Below, one piece after another: positions 49,278-60,452 of a stretch of 64,000 nt of DNA. A model generated the notes under the pieces. That model saw nothing but the letters and a program-made list of their open reading frames with translations, was not told the origin of the DNA and did no database searches. The stretch is from contig JAACJO010000002.1 of the NCBI GenBank assembly GCA_013368445.1, positions 992,001-1,056,000 on the forward strand. Direction: 5' to 3'. A program made the translations under genes and the position numbers. Every line of letters begins with the position of its first letter. The first letter of the stretch is position 1. The stretch comes from Leucocoprinus leucothites (taxonomy: Eukaryota; Basidiomycota; Agaricomycetes; Agaricales; Agaricaceae).

Positions 49278-50693
49278 ATGATTCTACAAGGCCAGACCCC
49301 CGCTCCGCCTGTTCCGGAAAAGGTGAGTCCTCTGCTAGGCCGCTACATGTACGGGCATTGGCTCTGACCGGCCTTCTAGACAAAGGAGACCATCATGGAT
49401 AATCCCCCGCCTTATACTCTGGATCCTGAGCGAAGCGGTACTATTAGGTCAACTCGGGCTCTTGCAACCATAGAACGCAAGCCCACTGCACCTTTGGCGA
49501 GCGTGTGCCAGGTACATCTCTTCTCCAATAAAGAAGATTTATCAGGTTAGCCCCGATTCTATTCTTTCTGCCAGCTTCCAAAAATTTGGTTTCTTGGTTA
49601 TTGATTGCAATGGATGTCCAGGCACGTACTATATTGACCCGTCTACACCGGCGCATGGAGAAGGACCGACCATTAAGACGAGGTACGGAAGATGGAAGAA
49701 AGGCAAGAGCAAGAAGAAGAAGGGCGTAGTTGATTCTGGACCTCACGCGAGTTTCCAAACAAGGAGTGGGAATATGAAATTACAGTTAGGAAGTACATTG
49801 AATCCAGATACGCCCACGAGCAGTCGGAGCCTCGAGGGGAGTGAGGAGCGGGCGAATATTTTCATCGGAACCCGAAAGGGTAAAGTCGAGGTCACTTTGG
49901 TGAGTTCCGCCTTGTATCCGTGCGCTATTTCGGGGTCGTTGGATGGATGGACAGCCTTCTGGCCGAAAATTCTATGGTTCACTCCAATTGAGTGTTCCTT
50001 CCCCGAATGTTCTGTTAGCTTTTTGAGTTTTGAAAGGGGGAATTTCCACGACCATCACGGGCTGAGTATGAAATTCTGGAGTTTCTCGATGCTAACGGAT
50101 TCTTGTGATCATATAGTTACCTCGAGAGGCGATGCCGTCCGGAGGGATGACGACAAAGCGGCCGTTTATAGGACTTGACGTCTTCTCGCGCTCAGGTAAG
50201 TGGTTGTCATGATTTCACTCAGCCTGGTCCTAGGAGGGAAAGAAAGACACATGCAGCGATATCAGCTGCCACAATGTCTTCTGATTTGCTTTCTACTACT
50301 CTGCTTCTGCTTGATTGAACTTGATGTGACTTGCCACAACTGTTTGCTGACGTCTGGTTTCACGCGTCGCTTCACCCCGGTGATGTTTTTAACCTTTTCT
50401 TGGTCGAACCTTCTTCTTCGCACACAGGAGACGTGATCATGTACTTGCCGGAGACGTTTTCGGGAGTTGTAAGGGTGGAGAGTGTGAAAGGAGAAATGCG
50501 GTTCCTTCCTGCTCTCACAGAGGGAATGCGAGTGCTCAAGAACACGGAACGGGAGACAATGTTTACCCTTGGAGATGGCCAGGGCGACCTGTGCGAGATA
50601 TTCACGCGCAAGGGTCGGATCGTGCTTGGGGTTGCGGGACGGGATGCGTTGAAGGAGGAGGGAGGGTTTTGGCGGAAATTGTTCAGCAGATAA
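49278..50693 (+). CDS. DUF7330-type protein
   Basis: A fungal protein of the DUF7330 pattern, with no known activity. Exon 1 (49278-49322) codes MILQGQTPAPPVPEK and exon 2 starts at 49380 (TKETIMDNPPPYTLDPERSG), the proline-rich PPPYT start common in this family. A later exon gives FLVIDCNGCPGTYYIDPSTP and a beta-rich region (FQTRSGNMKLQLGSTLN, ANIFIGTRKGKVEVTL). Two further introns lead to PFIGLDVFSRSGDVIMYLP, then FSGVVRVESVKGEMRF and CEIFTRKGRIVLGVAG, repeated strand motifs as in DUF7330. The stop is TAA at 50691-50693. The junction from exon 2 to exon 3 is unclear: a donor at about 49448 with acceptor CCAG near 49575 keeps the frame; the stronger-looking GTACAT donor does not. Confidence 0.65.
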
Positions 50694-50910
50694 AATAAAG
50701 TAATATCAGAGATGTGATGTAATGAGAATTGTGCTCTGTTGACACATGGTTCTGACCAAGATCCAGCAGCGCATGTCGAATCTTGTGGCCAAAGTTGTGG
50801 GACTCGGTTTAGTGAGAGCAGTCATTCAACGGCGATCCCGATCTCTCCGGACAACCCTTCTAGGCTAGCGAGATCCGCACCAGATCTCCCCTTAGATCCT
50901 CCCATTCAAA

Positions 50911-53398
50911 ATGTTCCCTCTCCCATCTCTCTTTCTCTCCACCACCCCAGATGCCGTCTTCCAATTCCCTCCCAGGTTGCTTTCGTGCTCTTTTTTCGCG
51001 CCAGAAACACACACAGACGGCCCAAGTCTCGTCTGGGTCTCATCATCATGCTTGCTCAAACCACGAACTCAAGGTATCTCTGACCTCATCGCTCACGTAC
51101 GGTTGCTCACCGATGGCCAGGACGGCGTAACCTACCTGAATCCCTGCTGCGACTTCTCCTTTGCGGCCGACAAATCAAGTGTTTTGTCCTATGAACCACT
51201 TCCTCTATATTCTGAAAAGAGCTCGGAACTTTTGACTACAGACGTTCTCAAGACAATCGAAAAGAACGTCGACGCGTTGGATGGTCCTCTACGTGATCTC
51301 AGCCTCTCTATACACGGTAGGCATCTCCATCTCTCAAGGTTTGATCTTTATGCTAACCACTGTACAGAGCACCCCGAGCTCATGTTCCAAGAAAAGTACG
51401 TGTGCTCGCTTGAGCTCTATGGCGTCATCTCATCCGCTTAGATTTGCCCACGACCTTCTCACATCTTTCATGGAGAGAAATGGTTTCCGTGTAACCCGCC
51501 ATTATCTGGGCCTGGAAACTGCATGGCGCGCTGAGTTTCGACACCTCAAAGGAGGCCGAACCATTGGTATTAACTCCGAGATGGACGCCCTGCAAGGCAT
51601 GGGTCACGCTTGTGGCCACAACCTCATAGCTATCAGCGGCGTAGGCGTCGCCTTAGCTCTCAAGGCCGCTCTACAGACGCATAATGTACCGGGGAAGGTT
51701 GTCCTGTTGGGAACCCCAGGTTTGCGTTATTTTCTTCTTGCTTGTTTCCGCGGGCTCTCACACTTTTCATCGTTTGCAGCGGAAGAAGGTGGTGGTGGAA
51801 AGGTCATATTGCTCGAAAGAGGTGCTTACGATGATATGGATGCTTGTATCATGTATGGCCGTCTCTCATCCTCTCAAAGTTTAACCTCACCCGTGTCTTT
51901 CGTTCTACTTCTTGCTTGATCCTCAACGCGTGAAGGTGTCACCCAGGAGCAGGTCGCCTCAACTCCACCAGCATCGGTTCGACAACGGCCATGCAAGCAA
52001 TCGAAGTCGAATATTTCGGTCAAAGGTAAGTTGCAATTCACCATGGTCGACTAAACGGATATTAATCATTACCTCCTTGCGCCATTCTCCAATTCCGCCC
52101 ACTGAAATTTTCGTTACCTTTAATCACGCGATATGGTCGGGATTTGAATCGGTTCTATGGCTATAGTGCACATGCTGGAGCAGCACCATGGTGAGTAAGC
52201 CTTTTCTATATGCACATAGTAACTCCCGCTGATGCCCCCGTGTCTCCTTCGCTTTTCTAAACCCGTGGAATGCATCAGGGAAGGAACAAACGCACAAGAT
52301 GCCGCGTTCCTCGCGTATTCAGGTGTATCCGTGCTCCGCCAACAAATGAAGCCAACCCATCGAGTCCACGGAATTCTGCAAGGCAACAACTGGGTCGCAA
52401 ACGGTCAGTTGTTATCGAATGAAAATATTTCCTCGGATTTGGTTTTGATCACTCATCGTTGTCCAGTCATACCGGATTACGCTAAAATGAGGTGGATTGT
52501 ACGCGCACCGACATCCAAGGAGCTCATTGCCTTCGTCGAGAGGGTCAAAAAATGTTTAGAGTAAGGTGTGATCCCCTGCGGGTGGTCCGTTAAGCCCGCT
52601 TACCGCTGTCATTAGGGCTGCCGCACTAGCAACATCGTGCAAGGTGATATTACACGAGGAAACCCCATACTATGACCTACACCAGAACGAAGTCCTCGGT
52701 GTGCATTTTACGGTTTCGCTGAACCTTCAGGGAGCTAACACCGGTCACAGCGCACGACTTTGTCAACACCATCGGCTCGCAGTATGGCTTGCTGGCCAGT
52801 ACGGATGACACGGCTGCCTCTACAGACTTTGTGAGTAATCTTCGGCTTTAGCATTCCCGAGCCCGGCGTTTATGATTCATCCATAGGGGAATGTGACCTA
52901 CGGTAAGACCGACCGCATCTCACCTGTCCGAAATGAAGTTTAATAAAGTTTAACGGAACTCCAGCACTGCCTGCATTCCACCCGATGTTCAGTAAGTACT
53001 GCATTCCGCTGATACGGCCGTTCTTGATGGACGGCTCCATCACCGACATAAAAAAAATTCCAAGGCACTGACTTCCTATTTTTTTTTTTCACCGAACACA
53101 GCCATTCCGACACAACCGCGAGGAGGCAATCATACACCAGCCTTTGCAAAGGCGGCCGCCAGTAAACAAGCACATGAAGCAACGATGCTCGTGACAAAGG
53201 CACTGGCGCTCACTGGGTTCAGAGTAGTAGCCGATATAGGGTTCTTTGGTCAGGTGCGTTATTCTAGTCCCACGCATAAGCATGATGGATAGGACGCGTC
53301 AAGCTAACTCGAGGGTCTTTTTTTGTTCTCTTTCTGTGTATCGTCTGCTTTATCAGGTTAAGGGCGCTTTCGATGCGTGGAAGGACCTTGCTGACTAG
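50911..53398 (+). CDS. M20 amidohydrolase, PM20D2-like
   Basis: A zinc or manganese amidohydrolase/dipeptidase of the M20 family, closest in motif to PM20D2 and AbgB-type enzymes that cleave dipeptides or aminoacyl conjugates. At least ten introns. In order: a poorly conserved N-terminal stretch of about 110 residues, then VLKTIEKNVDALDGPLRDLS, HEHPELMFQEK, and the metal motif GHACGHN. PAEEGGGGKVILLERGA follows with the catalytic Glu pair. Later motifs are MCHPGAGRLNSTS (splice at 51850/51937), SAHAGAAPWEGTNAQDAAF, QQMKPTHRVHGI and the final ligand segment GGNHTPAFAK. Two consecutive micro-exons (52887-52902 and 52965-52991) encode GNVTY-ALPAFHPMF. It ends QVKGAFDAWKDLAD at TAG 53396-53398. 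The true start may lie downstream of 50911, since the N-terminus has no matching family sequence. Confidence 0.87.
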
Positions 53399-54674
53399 GC
53401 TAGATCTGGGGGTTTGGGAACGTCTTCTCACCATCATCAAGACACCGGCGGATCTACAACTTATCTGCCGAGTTCTCATTCTCTTTGCTTCCCCCCCTGA
53501 ATTTGGAGACTTTTTGGAGTGTTGGATCAAACTTTGCGAACGCCACCTACTGAAAAAGAAAACAACAACTAATTGGTATACTCCGCTATCATGCATCATG
53601 GAGAGACTGTTATTATCTCCTTTGACAAGGAAGCAACTTTATCTTCCTTTTTAACTTGCTGTAAGCCACAGCAAGACAATCTTATTTTCTTATCTGTTTT
53701 CTGTGTTGCTGCTGATGTCTATCTGATATCCGGCTCCATGGACCAGACCAATCAGTTAACCTTCATACCCATTGAACAATGCCCTTTCCCATCATAGTGA
53801 TATCGATTAAACCCCTACGTCTCTGCTTCTTCTCATTCCCTTCGCTAGTGTGCTTGGCTGCTACATTAGCGCCTCGATACGTATCTGTATATGGTCGCCG
53901 GACCACCGAGACGATCTAAGAGTTTTCTCCCCAGGGAGGTGGAGCGGCAACAACAAATTATGTACTAGTAGTTAGCAGTTATTCTTGTACCATCATCATA
54001 CATCAACCACGCCGCGGACGTTTTTCAAATCTTGTGCTCGGTATCGGTCCTATAGTAAAAAAAATTGTTCCCTTCATTTAAAGTCTTCTCTCTTCTTCTT
54101 TATGATCAGGGTCCGAAGAGTACGACATGGCCTCAAACCCATGGCCAGCTCGCGGTGGCGTGCCGAAGGAAGGCATGTGTATATATGAATATGAGATCAG
54201 GATCAAACTAAATGGATCGGGAGAAAAAGAAAAAACCAGAATCTATCACTATAAGCGACAAGATCATTGTAGTGATGTTTACAAAAGGGAACAAGTGGAA
54301 ACTCATCCCTATCCGTGATTGTAGGAGTGGCTGAATTAGCTGATCATCTGAAAGGGTACGTAGAAGGAATAGTAGGTGGTGTATGCTGTATGATAGCAAG
54401 GTCATGAGTGGCGTGGGTGTAGAATTGTAGCAAAGGGAATAAGGTCATTGAAAAAAGCACTTGGGACGGCATTTATGAGAAAAAGAGAAAAAAGAAGTGC
54501 AGATGAGCACCGTGAAAGAAAAAGGATGTGATTAACGTATAATTAGATCATAGCAAACGGAGAGGTAAAACAAAGAAAATGCCATCTAGATCAAGAAGAA
54601 ATCATGACAAAAAGGACATCGTAAGACAGGCATCATGGTAGTGGTAGCGGCGGCGGGGGCTACGAAGTGGGTGA
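53399..54674. other. Convergent 3' flanks of M20 and DnaJ genes
   Basis: 1.3 kb between two stops on opposite strands. No supported gene; short open frames at 53373-53797 and 54127-54318 have no motif. The A-rich sequence near 54230-54600 is probably DnaJ 3' untranslated sequence. Confidence 0.5.
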
Positions 54675-56835
54675 TCAAGACGACGTGGGCGTCGATTCGG
54701 TAGCAGTTGCCGCGGGCCCAGTTGTATTAGAAACATGAGGTTCATCGGTTTTCTCCTTGACAGCAGCACTGGCCTGCGCAGCTGATCGGTGACCCGCTTT
54801 TTTGGCCTTTGGTTTAGGCTTCGCAGCCTCTGCCACGAGTCTGTAAATAATTTCACAACAATGTCAGCCAGGTCCGGAGCATGCTCAGAACTGATGGCCA
54901 TACCGTTCGAGCTCTCGGCGCTCTTCGTCTGATTCGTCTGGCACTGTTGATTTGAAGAGCTTGCCCATGTCAATCAGACCCTGGGTTAATGAGGGTATTA
55001 ATTTCCGATACTGAAGGACCATCGGGTATCTAGGGGAGGAGGAATGACGTACCTTTGCGCGGTTAAGTATCACGACATCGGGAACGGATGGATCTTTCAA
55101 GACGTTATCGACAACCTAACGAAGGAGTAATCAGATAGGGGTTCGAATAGAATAGATTTGTATGCGGAGTAACCCTTACTTCTCGCAGAACCTGAATGAC
55201 TTCCAATCTCGCACCACGCCACGAGGCGAGCAACATCTTTCCTGTCATGTCCATCTCCAGAGCTTTAAGTTCTTCTTCGCCTGCTTCACCTTTAAGTTGA
55301 ACCTTTTCCATTTCTTGAAGAACGTCTCGGACGCTCAGGCTAGGGAAGAACATAAAAACGTGAGTATATCCTATGCGCAGAAAGAATGCCATCGTCAGCT
55401 TACGCGCTTCCAAGAACACCCCACATGTCTTTTGCAACCGAACCCTTTTCTTTCATCCTCGACCAGAATCCAGGACTATAAAACCAAGTCAAAACTCTGA
55501 GGGATAACGCAAGATAAATCAACTCTCACATGCCAAGCATCTTCCGACTCTTCAAATATGTCGTTCCTTTCATCACATAAACATGCCCAATGGTATGCAA
55601 CAACTCCACTCCAAAACTCTCCAACTTTAAATCCTCCGCCTCCTTCCCAACCTTCTGCATCCATGCGACCGTCTCCGGATCACTCGGATTTCCAGGATCC
55701 TTAGCTTCAACATACGGTCTCAATCGTTCAACAAGTTTTGATGTCAGAGATTTAATCCGCTCTTTCATCGCACGACGACGTTCGTCTTCTTGAGCTCGAA
55801 TCTTTTCACGTTGTTGGCGCTGTTTCTCGCGGAGAGCGGCCCTTTGGGCCGCAAGATCTTCAGGGGTGGCATTACTCGGAGGCGGGGAAGTAACAGGGGA
55901 TGACGTGGGTGAAGCCGCAGCCGCAGTTGCCGTGGAGGGAGAAGAGGGTGCAGCACCGGCAGTGGTGGGCTTTGTGGCGGTATGTGTTGAACCAGAAGCA
56001 GAAGTTGGTCTTTCAACATGTGCTTCATGAGAAAGATTCTGCTGTGGGGATTGCGCGCCACTTCCACTAGGACTACCGCCACCATTAGAATTGGCACCGT
56101 AATACTGCTGATTGAGCTGTTTCTCGATCTCAGCTTTCTCTTCCTCAGTCATCGCGTTTGTCGCAGCGCTGGTCATTTCTTTCATAATTGTGATTTCGCC
56201 AATCTGAAAAAGAACCAACATAAGCGGGTTTAGTTGATTAAGATTTTTGGTTGTGAGACACGGAGGACGTACGTAGTCGACGAAGCGATCTCCACCAAAG
56301 ATATTGGCAAAGAAACCAGCAGCGTCTTCCATCTTGATTTCCGTGCCCTCTTTCTCCATCATCTTCTTTCCATGCTTGTCGTATACCGCTCTGAGATTCT
56401 GAAAGAAATTTGATTGGGGGCGTGTTTCTCGACGAGAGATAGAACCAGGACGTACCGAGTCAGAGAGAACCTGATAGGCTTTACTGTTCCAGCGCACGCG
56501 CGAAGTTGTGAGTGAAACAGTTGCGTGAGTACAAAGTGCGCTCTCGGCAGACATACCTGATCTCTTTGAATATCTCCTCTGCCTCTGGCGAGGGGTTCTT
56601 GTCTGGGTGATACTAAAAAGTTCCTACGTGTTCATCGGTGCTCACATTTGTGAGTAGCCGAAGCGACAAACCTTCATAGCAGCCTTGCGATAGCCCTTCT
56701 TAAGCGCGACATCGTCCGCGTCCACCGGGACCCCAAGCTAAAGGAGAAACATACAACACAACGTTCCAGCGCACACCTTAAGCATACAGCGCAAATACTC
56801 ACAAGGTCGTAATATTCAGTCTCAACAGGAGCCAT
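54675..56835 (-). CDS. DnaJ co-chaperone with DnaJ-X domain (Caj1/Djp1-like)
   Basis: A class C J-protein that stimulates Hsp70, of the yeast Caj1/Djp1 group (Djp1 assists peroxisomal and mitochondrial precursor import). The ATG at 56835 gives MAPVETEYYDL. Splicing adds LGVPVDADDVALKKGYRKAA, then MKYHPDKNPSPEAEEIFKEI with the essential HPD, then KAYQVLSDS and NLRAVYDKHGKKMM, a complete J domain in several small exons. AAGFFANIFGGDRFVDYIGE starts the DnaJ-X region, followed by a Ser/Thr/Pro/Ala-rich linker and a charged coiled coil (AALREKQRQQREKIRAQEDE). DnaJ-X continues through LRPYVEAKDPGNPSDPE, LLHTIGHVYVMKG and LLASWRGARLEVIQVLREV. The tail is basic then Thr/Ser-rich, ending TESTPTSS (TGA 54675-54677). 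Confidence 0.9.
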
Positions 56836-57167
56836 AGCGAGGGAGGAAGAAAGGGTGGAGGGCAAAGGGAGCTGTCAGTTGAGGCGATGATGTCGGCGCG
56901 GCACAGGATAAGTCATAAACCATAGAATTAAAAAGAAAATAACAAAATAACAAATATACTAACTACAACAACTAAGCGCGCGCTTTGGCTCTAACGAAAA
57001 TAGATCGCACGGGTAAGTAGCTACGTGTTCGATGCCTGCCTAGTACAAATCAAAAAAAAGGAATAAATACGTGGTCTGTCGATAATTACAAGATGTAGCC
57101 CCCCATGAAGTCGTTGCTGGCAATAAGTAATGATGCGTGATGGGTTGTTCGTGAAGTTTTAGAAAAA
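56836..57167. other. DnaJ promoter and orphan 3' flank
   Basis: 332 bases, A-rich in the middle on the plus strand. Nothing coding is seen. Confidence 0.5.
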
Positions 57168-57851
57168 TCATGACTCTTCGAAACGGACTGCCTTGCGCGC
57201 AGCATGTGATGGCATGCTGCCGTTGAGCGTCTCGGCACTGGATCGAGTCGAGCTCGCAAGCACTCTACTCGGCGGAGCTGACGCGCTGCGTTTTCGGTCA
57301 CCGGGCAGCAACCTTGCCATCCGCAGCTTTAGTGCAGACAATGTACTGCTGCTAGTGCTGCTGGCACTGCTATGCGGCCAATGTTGCAGCCGTGGTGACG
57401 CAGATACACTTGTGGAGAGTATGGACCCCGTTATATGCAGTGACGCCGATGTGGTGACCGTCGACGTCGAGGCTGAGGCATCTGTGGGCAACGGTAGGGT
57501 GTGGAGTGCGGAAGAGGAGGCATTAGACGAAGAGGCCAGACTGGGCTTTTTTAGTGATGGTCTTCTAGGAAGTGAGGGGGCCGGTGGTGAGTGGGACGGT
57601 GAGCGGGGGTGGTGGCGCAGATGAGGTGTTCTAGAGACATGGAGACCCATGGCTATCTGCTCAACAGTGGGGCGTGCGGCGGGGTTTGGGAGTTCGCGAA
57701 ATGCGGCGGAGTAGGATGGCTGGCGTTCTTGGGGCGTGGAATACATGAGCATACTGGCTGACTCTGAGCGGGCATGTCGCTTTGGAGTGATTGAGCGCCT
57801 GACATTCTGGATGAGACGCGAGCGGGGCGACGCGCGGGACTGCTCAGGCAT
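57168..57851 (-). CDS. Small Ser/Pro-rich orphan, 227 aa
   Basis: An intronless gene of 227 codons from the ATG at 57851 (MPEQSRASPRSRLIQNVRRS) to a TGA at 57168-57170. The frame opens further to 57860 only through TTG. The N-terminal 70 residues look constrained and not low-complexity: SITPKRHARSESAS, LMYSTPQERQPSYSAAFREL and ARPTVEQIAMGLHVSRTPHL. The rest is Ser/Pro/Ala-rich, with PRRPSLKKPS and a basic block LKLRMARLLPGDRKR, and it ends with ARKAVRFEES. I recognise it only as the kind of short conserved protein of unknown function common in agaricomycetes. It sits 131 bases downstream of the CCCH gene, same strand. Confidence 0.72.
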   Translation of the reverse strand: MPEQSRASPRSRLIQNVRRSITPKRHARSESASMLMYSTPQERQPSYSAAFRELPNPAARPTVEQIAMGLHVSRTPHLRHHPRSPSHSPPAPSLPRRPSLKKPSLASSSNASSSALHTLPLPTDASASTSTVTTSASLHITGSILSTSVSASPRLQHWPHSSASSTSSSTLSALKLRMARLLPGDRKRSASAPPSRVLASSTRSSAETLNGSMPSHAARKAVRFEES

Positions 57852-57982
57852 GGAATACAAACAACATCATCTGCCATTTATCACACTCAACTCCCCTCTC
57901 TCTCGGTTCTTCCCGCGCTCAGTCTATAAATAACAACCTGATTTTATTCCCGTGGCCCTACTCTGTACACAGTGCTGAGTAT

Positions 57983-59700
57983 CTACGCATGCACTTCCAT
58001 TTCTTCCGGCTCTGGCTCCTCCTCTTCGCCTTCTTCCTCCTCCTCCTCCTCTTCTTCACCATCACTGCTCTCGCTCTCATCACTCTCGTTGAAAATCAGC
58101 GAAATATACTCATCTCCAAGATTTCCACTCGGCGCTGTCAATACCTTTTCTCCACCGCCAACGTCAATACCACCCGCCACCTCCATCTTTTTCTCCTCGA
58201 CTGCTTTATCCTTTTTCGCCCACTTTGCATTCGCCTTTATTACGTGCGGCAATTTACACCCCCTCGTCCGGCACTCTCCCGTCTCCTCAAACTCCGGACA
58301 CTCCCTGACGTGATTCTTATCGCATTCCACACCTTTTTCACAGTATCCGAGCACCGCAAAGTCTTTGCACACGCCTTCTTTCTTGCCTACATTCACGTGA
58401 GGGAATAGACATTTTTCTTTGGTGCATCGACCCCGGTTGAGAAAGTGCACGCAGAGTGGTGTGCGTTCGGGTGTCGGATTGTGTGAGAGGTTGCAGGTGT
58501 CTGCTGTCTCGGGACAGTCGCCTTGCATAAACTTCCAGCAGATCGCAATTTTCGTCGGGTCATGTTGATATGGACATGTCAGTCCTCTTGAACATGTTCC
58601 TACGATAAGCGTTAGCCTACCCCCTCCCTGAAGACTCCGCTACTCACCTGTCTTTGTAAACCTCGAGCAAGGCTTATCAATCTTCCTGATCGTTGCTTTC
58701 TTCGGGCTACAAAAAAGAGATCCACAGCACAAAAAGAAAATCCCCAAAAAAGAGTAGGGATTAACAAGTGAAGAACATGTCAGTAACCAAAGATCTCTCC
58801 TCAGAGCTGCATAGCAAACTCAGAAGAGAAAGCCCAACACAGTTCCCAATTCCAGAAAAAAAAAAAACGACAGACCGAGAGTGCGTATACGTTCTTCCCG
58901 TATTATCCAACGTCATATTCCTTCCCTTCGGCTTATACATTCTTGAACGAGGCACGAGGTGCCCAGGTGGTCCTTTTCGCGTAAACGAATGCGGCGCTGC
59001 TTTCTTCGTTTTTGGTTTTGTCGTCGCCACTACGTGTAATATCATCAACACCATAAACCCACAAGGAGAAATGAGAAAAAAAAACCCTACAATCTTTGCG
59101 CACCAACGAGCGTTTACTAGCCTCAAACGCAACACCACCAATAACCACCTCCTTCCTTCCCCCACCAGCCTGTGCCTTCTCCTCCCCACCTTCACTCGCA
59201 CCCACGCCCGCACTTGCCTCACCTGCAGTGGCACCACCACCCGCACTAGCATTCTCCTTTCCCTTCCCACCCGTACTATTCGCAGCAACCAGTCCCGGTC
59301 TCACATACTGCTTATGCGGACCACTACCACTTCCGCCCATCATCGCACCCCCACGTCCTCTTCCCCGGCCTCTATATCCTCCGTAACTGTAGGGATTATA
59401 GCTTGAACTTGGTGGTTTGGGTAGTTGACCGGACTTGTGCTGATTAATCGTTGCTGTCAGTAGAGACGGTTCGCCACATCGTCATAGGAGACAGTTCGAG
59501 TAGATAAGGTTAAGAGGCATGATAAATTGTTGGCGTACGGAGATAATGGAGGTCGAAGTGTATGAGAGCGAATTAGTGGATGGAGGAAGTCAATACAAGG
59601 AAGAGAACGTACCAGTCAGCCGGGCAATCTCGTCTCTCATCTGATCTTCTGCCGACATCCCATTGCTACTACTTTCACCAGCACCTGACGAAGATGCCAT
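57983..59700 (-). CDS. Five-finger CCCH zinc protein (ZC3H3/Red5-like)
   Basis: A nuclear RNA-binding protein of the ZC3H3 (animal) and Red5 (fission yeast) type, linked to poly(A) tail control and to the MTREC RNA-decay complex. The ATG at 59700 gives MASSSGAGESSSNG and an N-terminal helix. A Gly/Arg-rich region (YGGYRGRGRGRGGAMMGG) and a Gly/Ala-rich linker follow, then VIGGVAFEASKRSLVRKD and KKATIRKIDKPCSRFTKT. Five fingers come next: GTCSRGLTCPYQHD; CWKFMQGDCPETADTCNLSH; CVHFLNRGRCTKEKCLFPH; CKDFAVLGYCEKGVECDKNH; CPEFEETGECRTRGCKLPH. The spacing matches ZC3H3. The C-terminus is a long acidic run of Glu (SSDGEEEEEEEEE) to EPEEMEVHA, stop 57983-57985. Several introns; exact boundaries in the N-terminal half not resolved. 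The large plus-strand open frames here are shadows of its biased composition. Confidence 0.85.
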
Positions 59701-60175
59701 TTTCGGAACAAGTTGAAGGGGTAATCCAAGAGCGTATGAAGAAATAAAACAATAGCGAGAGAAGGATAAATCAAACACGCGTATGGAGTAAAAAAGAAAC
59801 TTTGGAGTCGCTGCCTAAAAGTCGTATCCACTAAACGCTCTATTTCCTTGCACTTGCTTTATCAGCAGGAGTCTCCTAGGCATCCAACTCCTATTTGTAA
59901 TCTCGGGAACTAGAGTGTGTTTTCTGTGTTTGCTGGCCCAAAAGCTGAAAGTCTTGAAGGGCGTTGAAGTTCCTTGTGGTAAAATACGTTGCTGTGACGA
60001 TGGAAGAGGAAAGAGAAAGAAGTCGCTAATCAAGGTCAAGTCTCTTAGCATGCTTTGCTTTGGCTACTGTATTGATGACCAATTCATCCATCAGCGTGAT
60101 GTGATTGGACCCCGTGTAAACTTATTTCTTTTTCAGACACAACCTAAATCCCCAAAAACGACTTGATGTTGAATT
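59701..60175. other. CCCH gene promoter
   Basis: 475 bases upstream of the CCCH start. No gene or clear motif is seen. Confidence 0.4.
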
Positions 60176-60452
60176 TGCGAGAGGCATCACGTTCGGTCTT
60201 GTCACCTGGAGATCATATACACCTTCTAATCCCTCAACCTCCTCAATAGCACCCTTCCATTTCTTCGCAGCACCGGTCATTAAGTATCCATGTCCGTCAG
60301 GCCCGCCTCCTTCCTGAAAACACCTCCATGTGCACTTCCAATGATTTACTCGATCCTAAAATATCACCGCTGCCCCCGCCATTTCCGCTCTAGCGACAGA
60401 TTGTTGACCGCTCAGCGGTGACCGTGTGCAATGTGCCATATGTCAACATTGC
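60176..60452 (-). pseudogene. Broken copy of the CCZ1 3' end
   Basis: This stretch aligns by eye, same orientation, with 62147-62459, the last exon and 3' flank of CCZ1. Shared blocks include CCCTCAACCTCCTCAA, CAGCACCGG, CCTCCTTCCTGA and AGCGGTGACCGTGTGC. The copy has stops and small insertions or deletions in the CCZ1 frame (an extra T in the MEVF region; the run encoding SGGGG is rearranged), so it cannot code for the same C-terminus. Similarity starts before the CCZ1 stop codon region (3' flank) and ends inside the last exon. It lies about 2 kb from the source, so a local duplication is the simplest origin. Confidence 0.8.

Noticed and set aside
58768..59406. 212-codon plus-strand open frame opposite the CCCH gene
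   Set aside because: It follows from the biased Gly/Ser/Glu codons of the minus-strand gene; composition (Thr/His runs) and lack of motifs argue against it.
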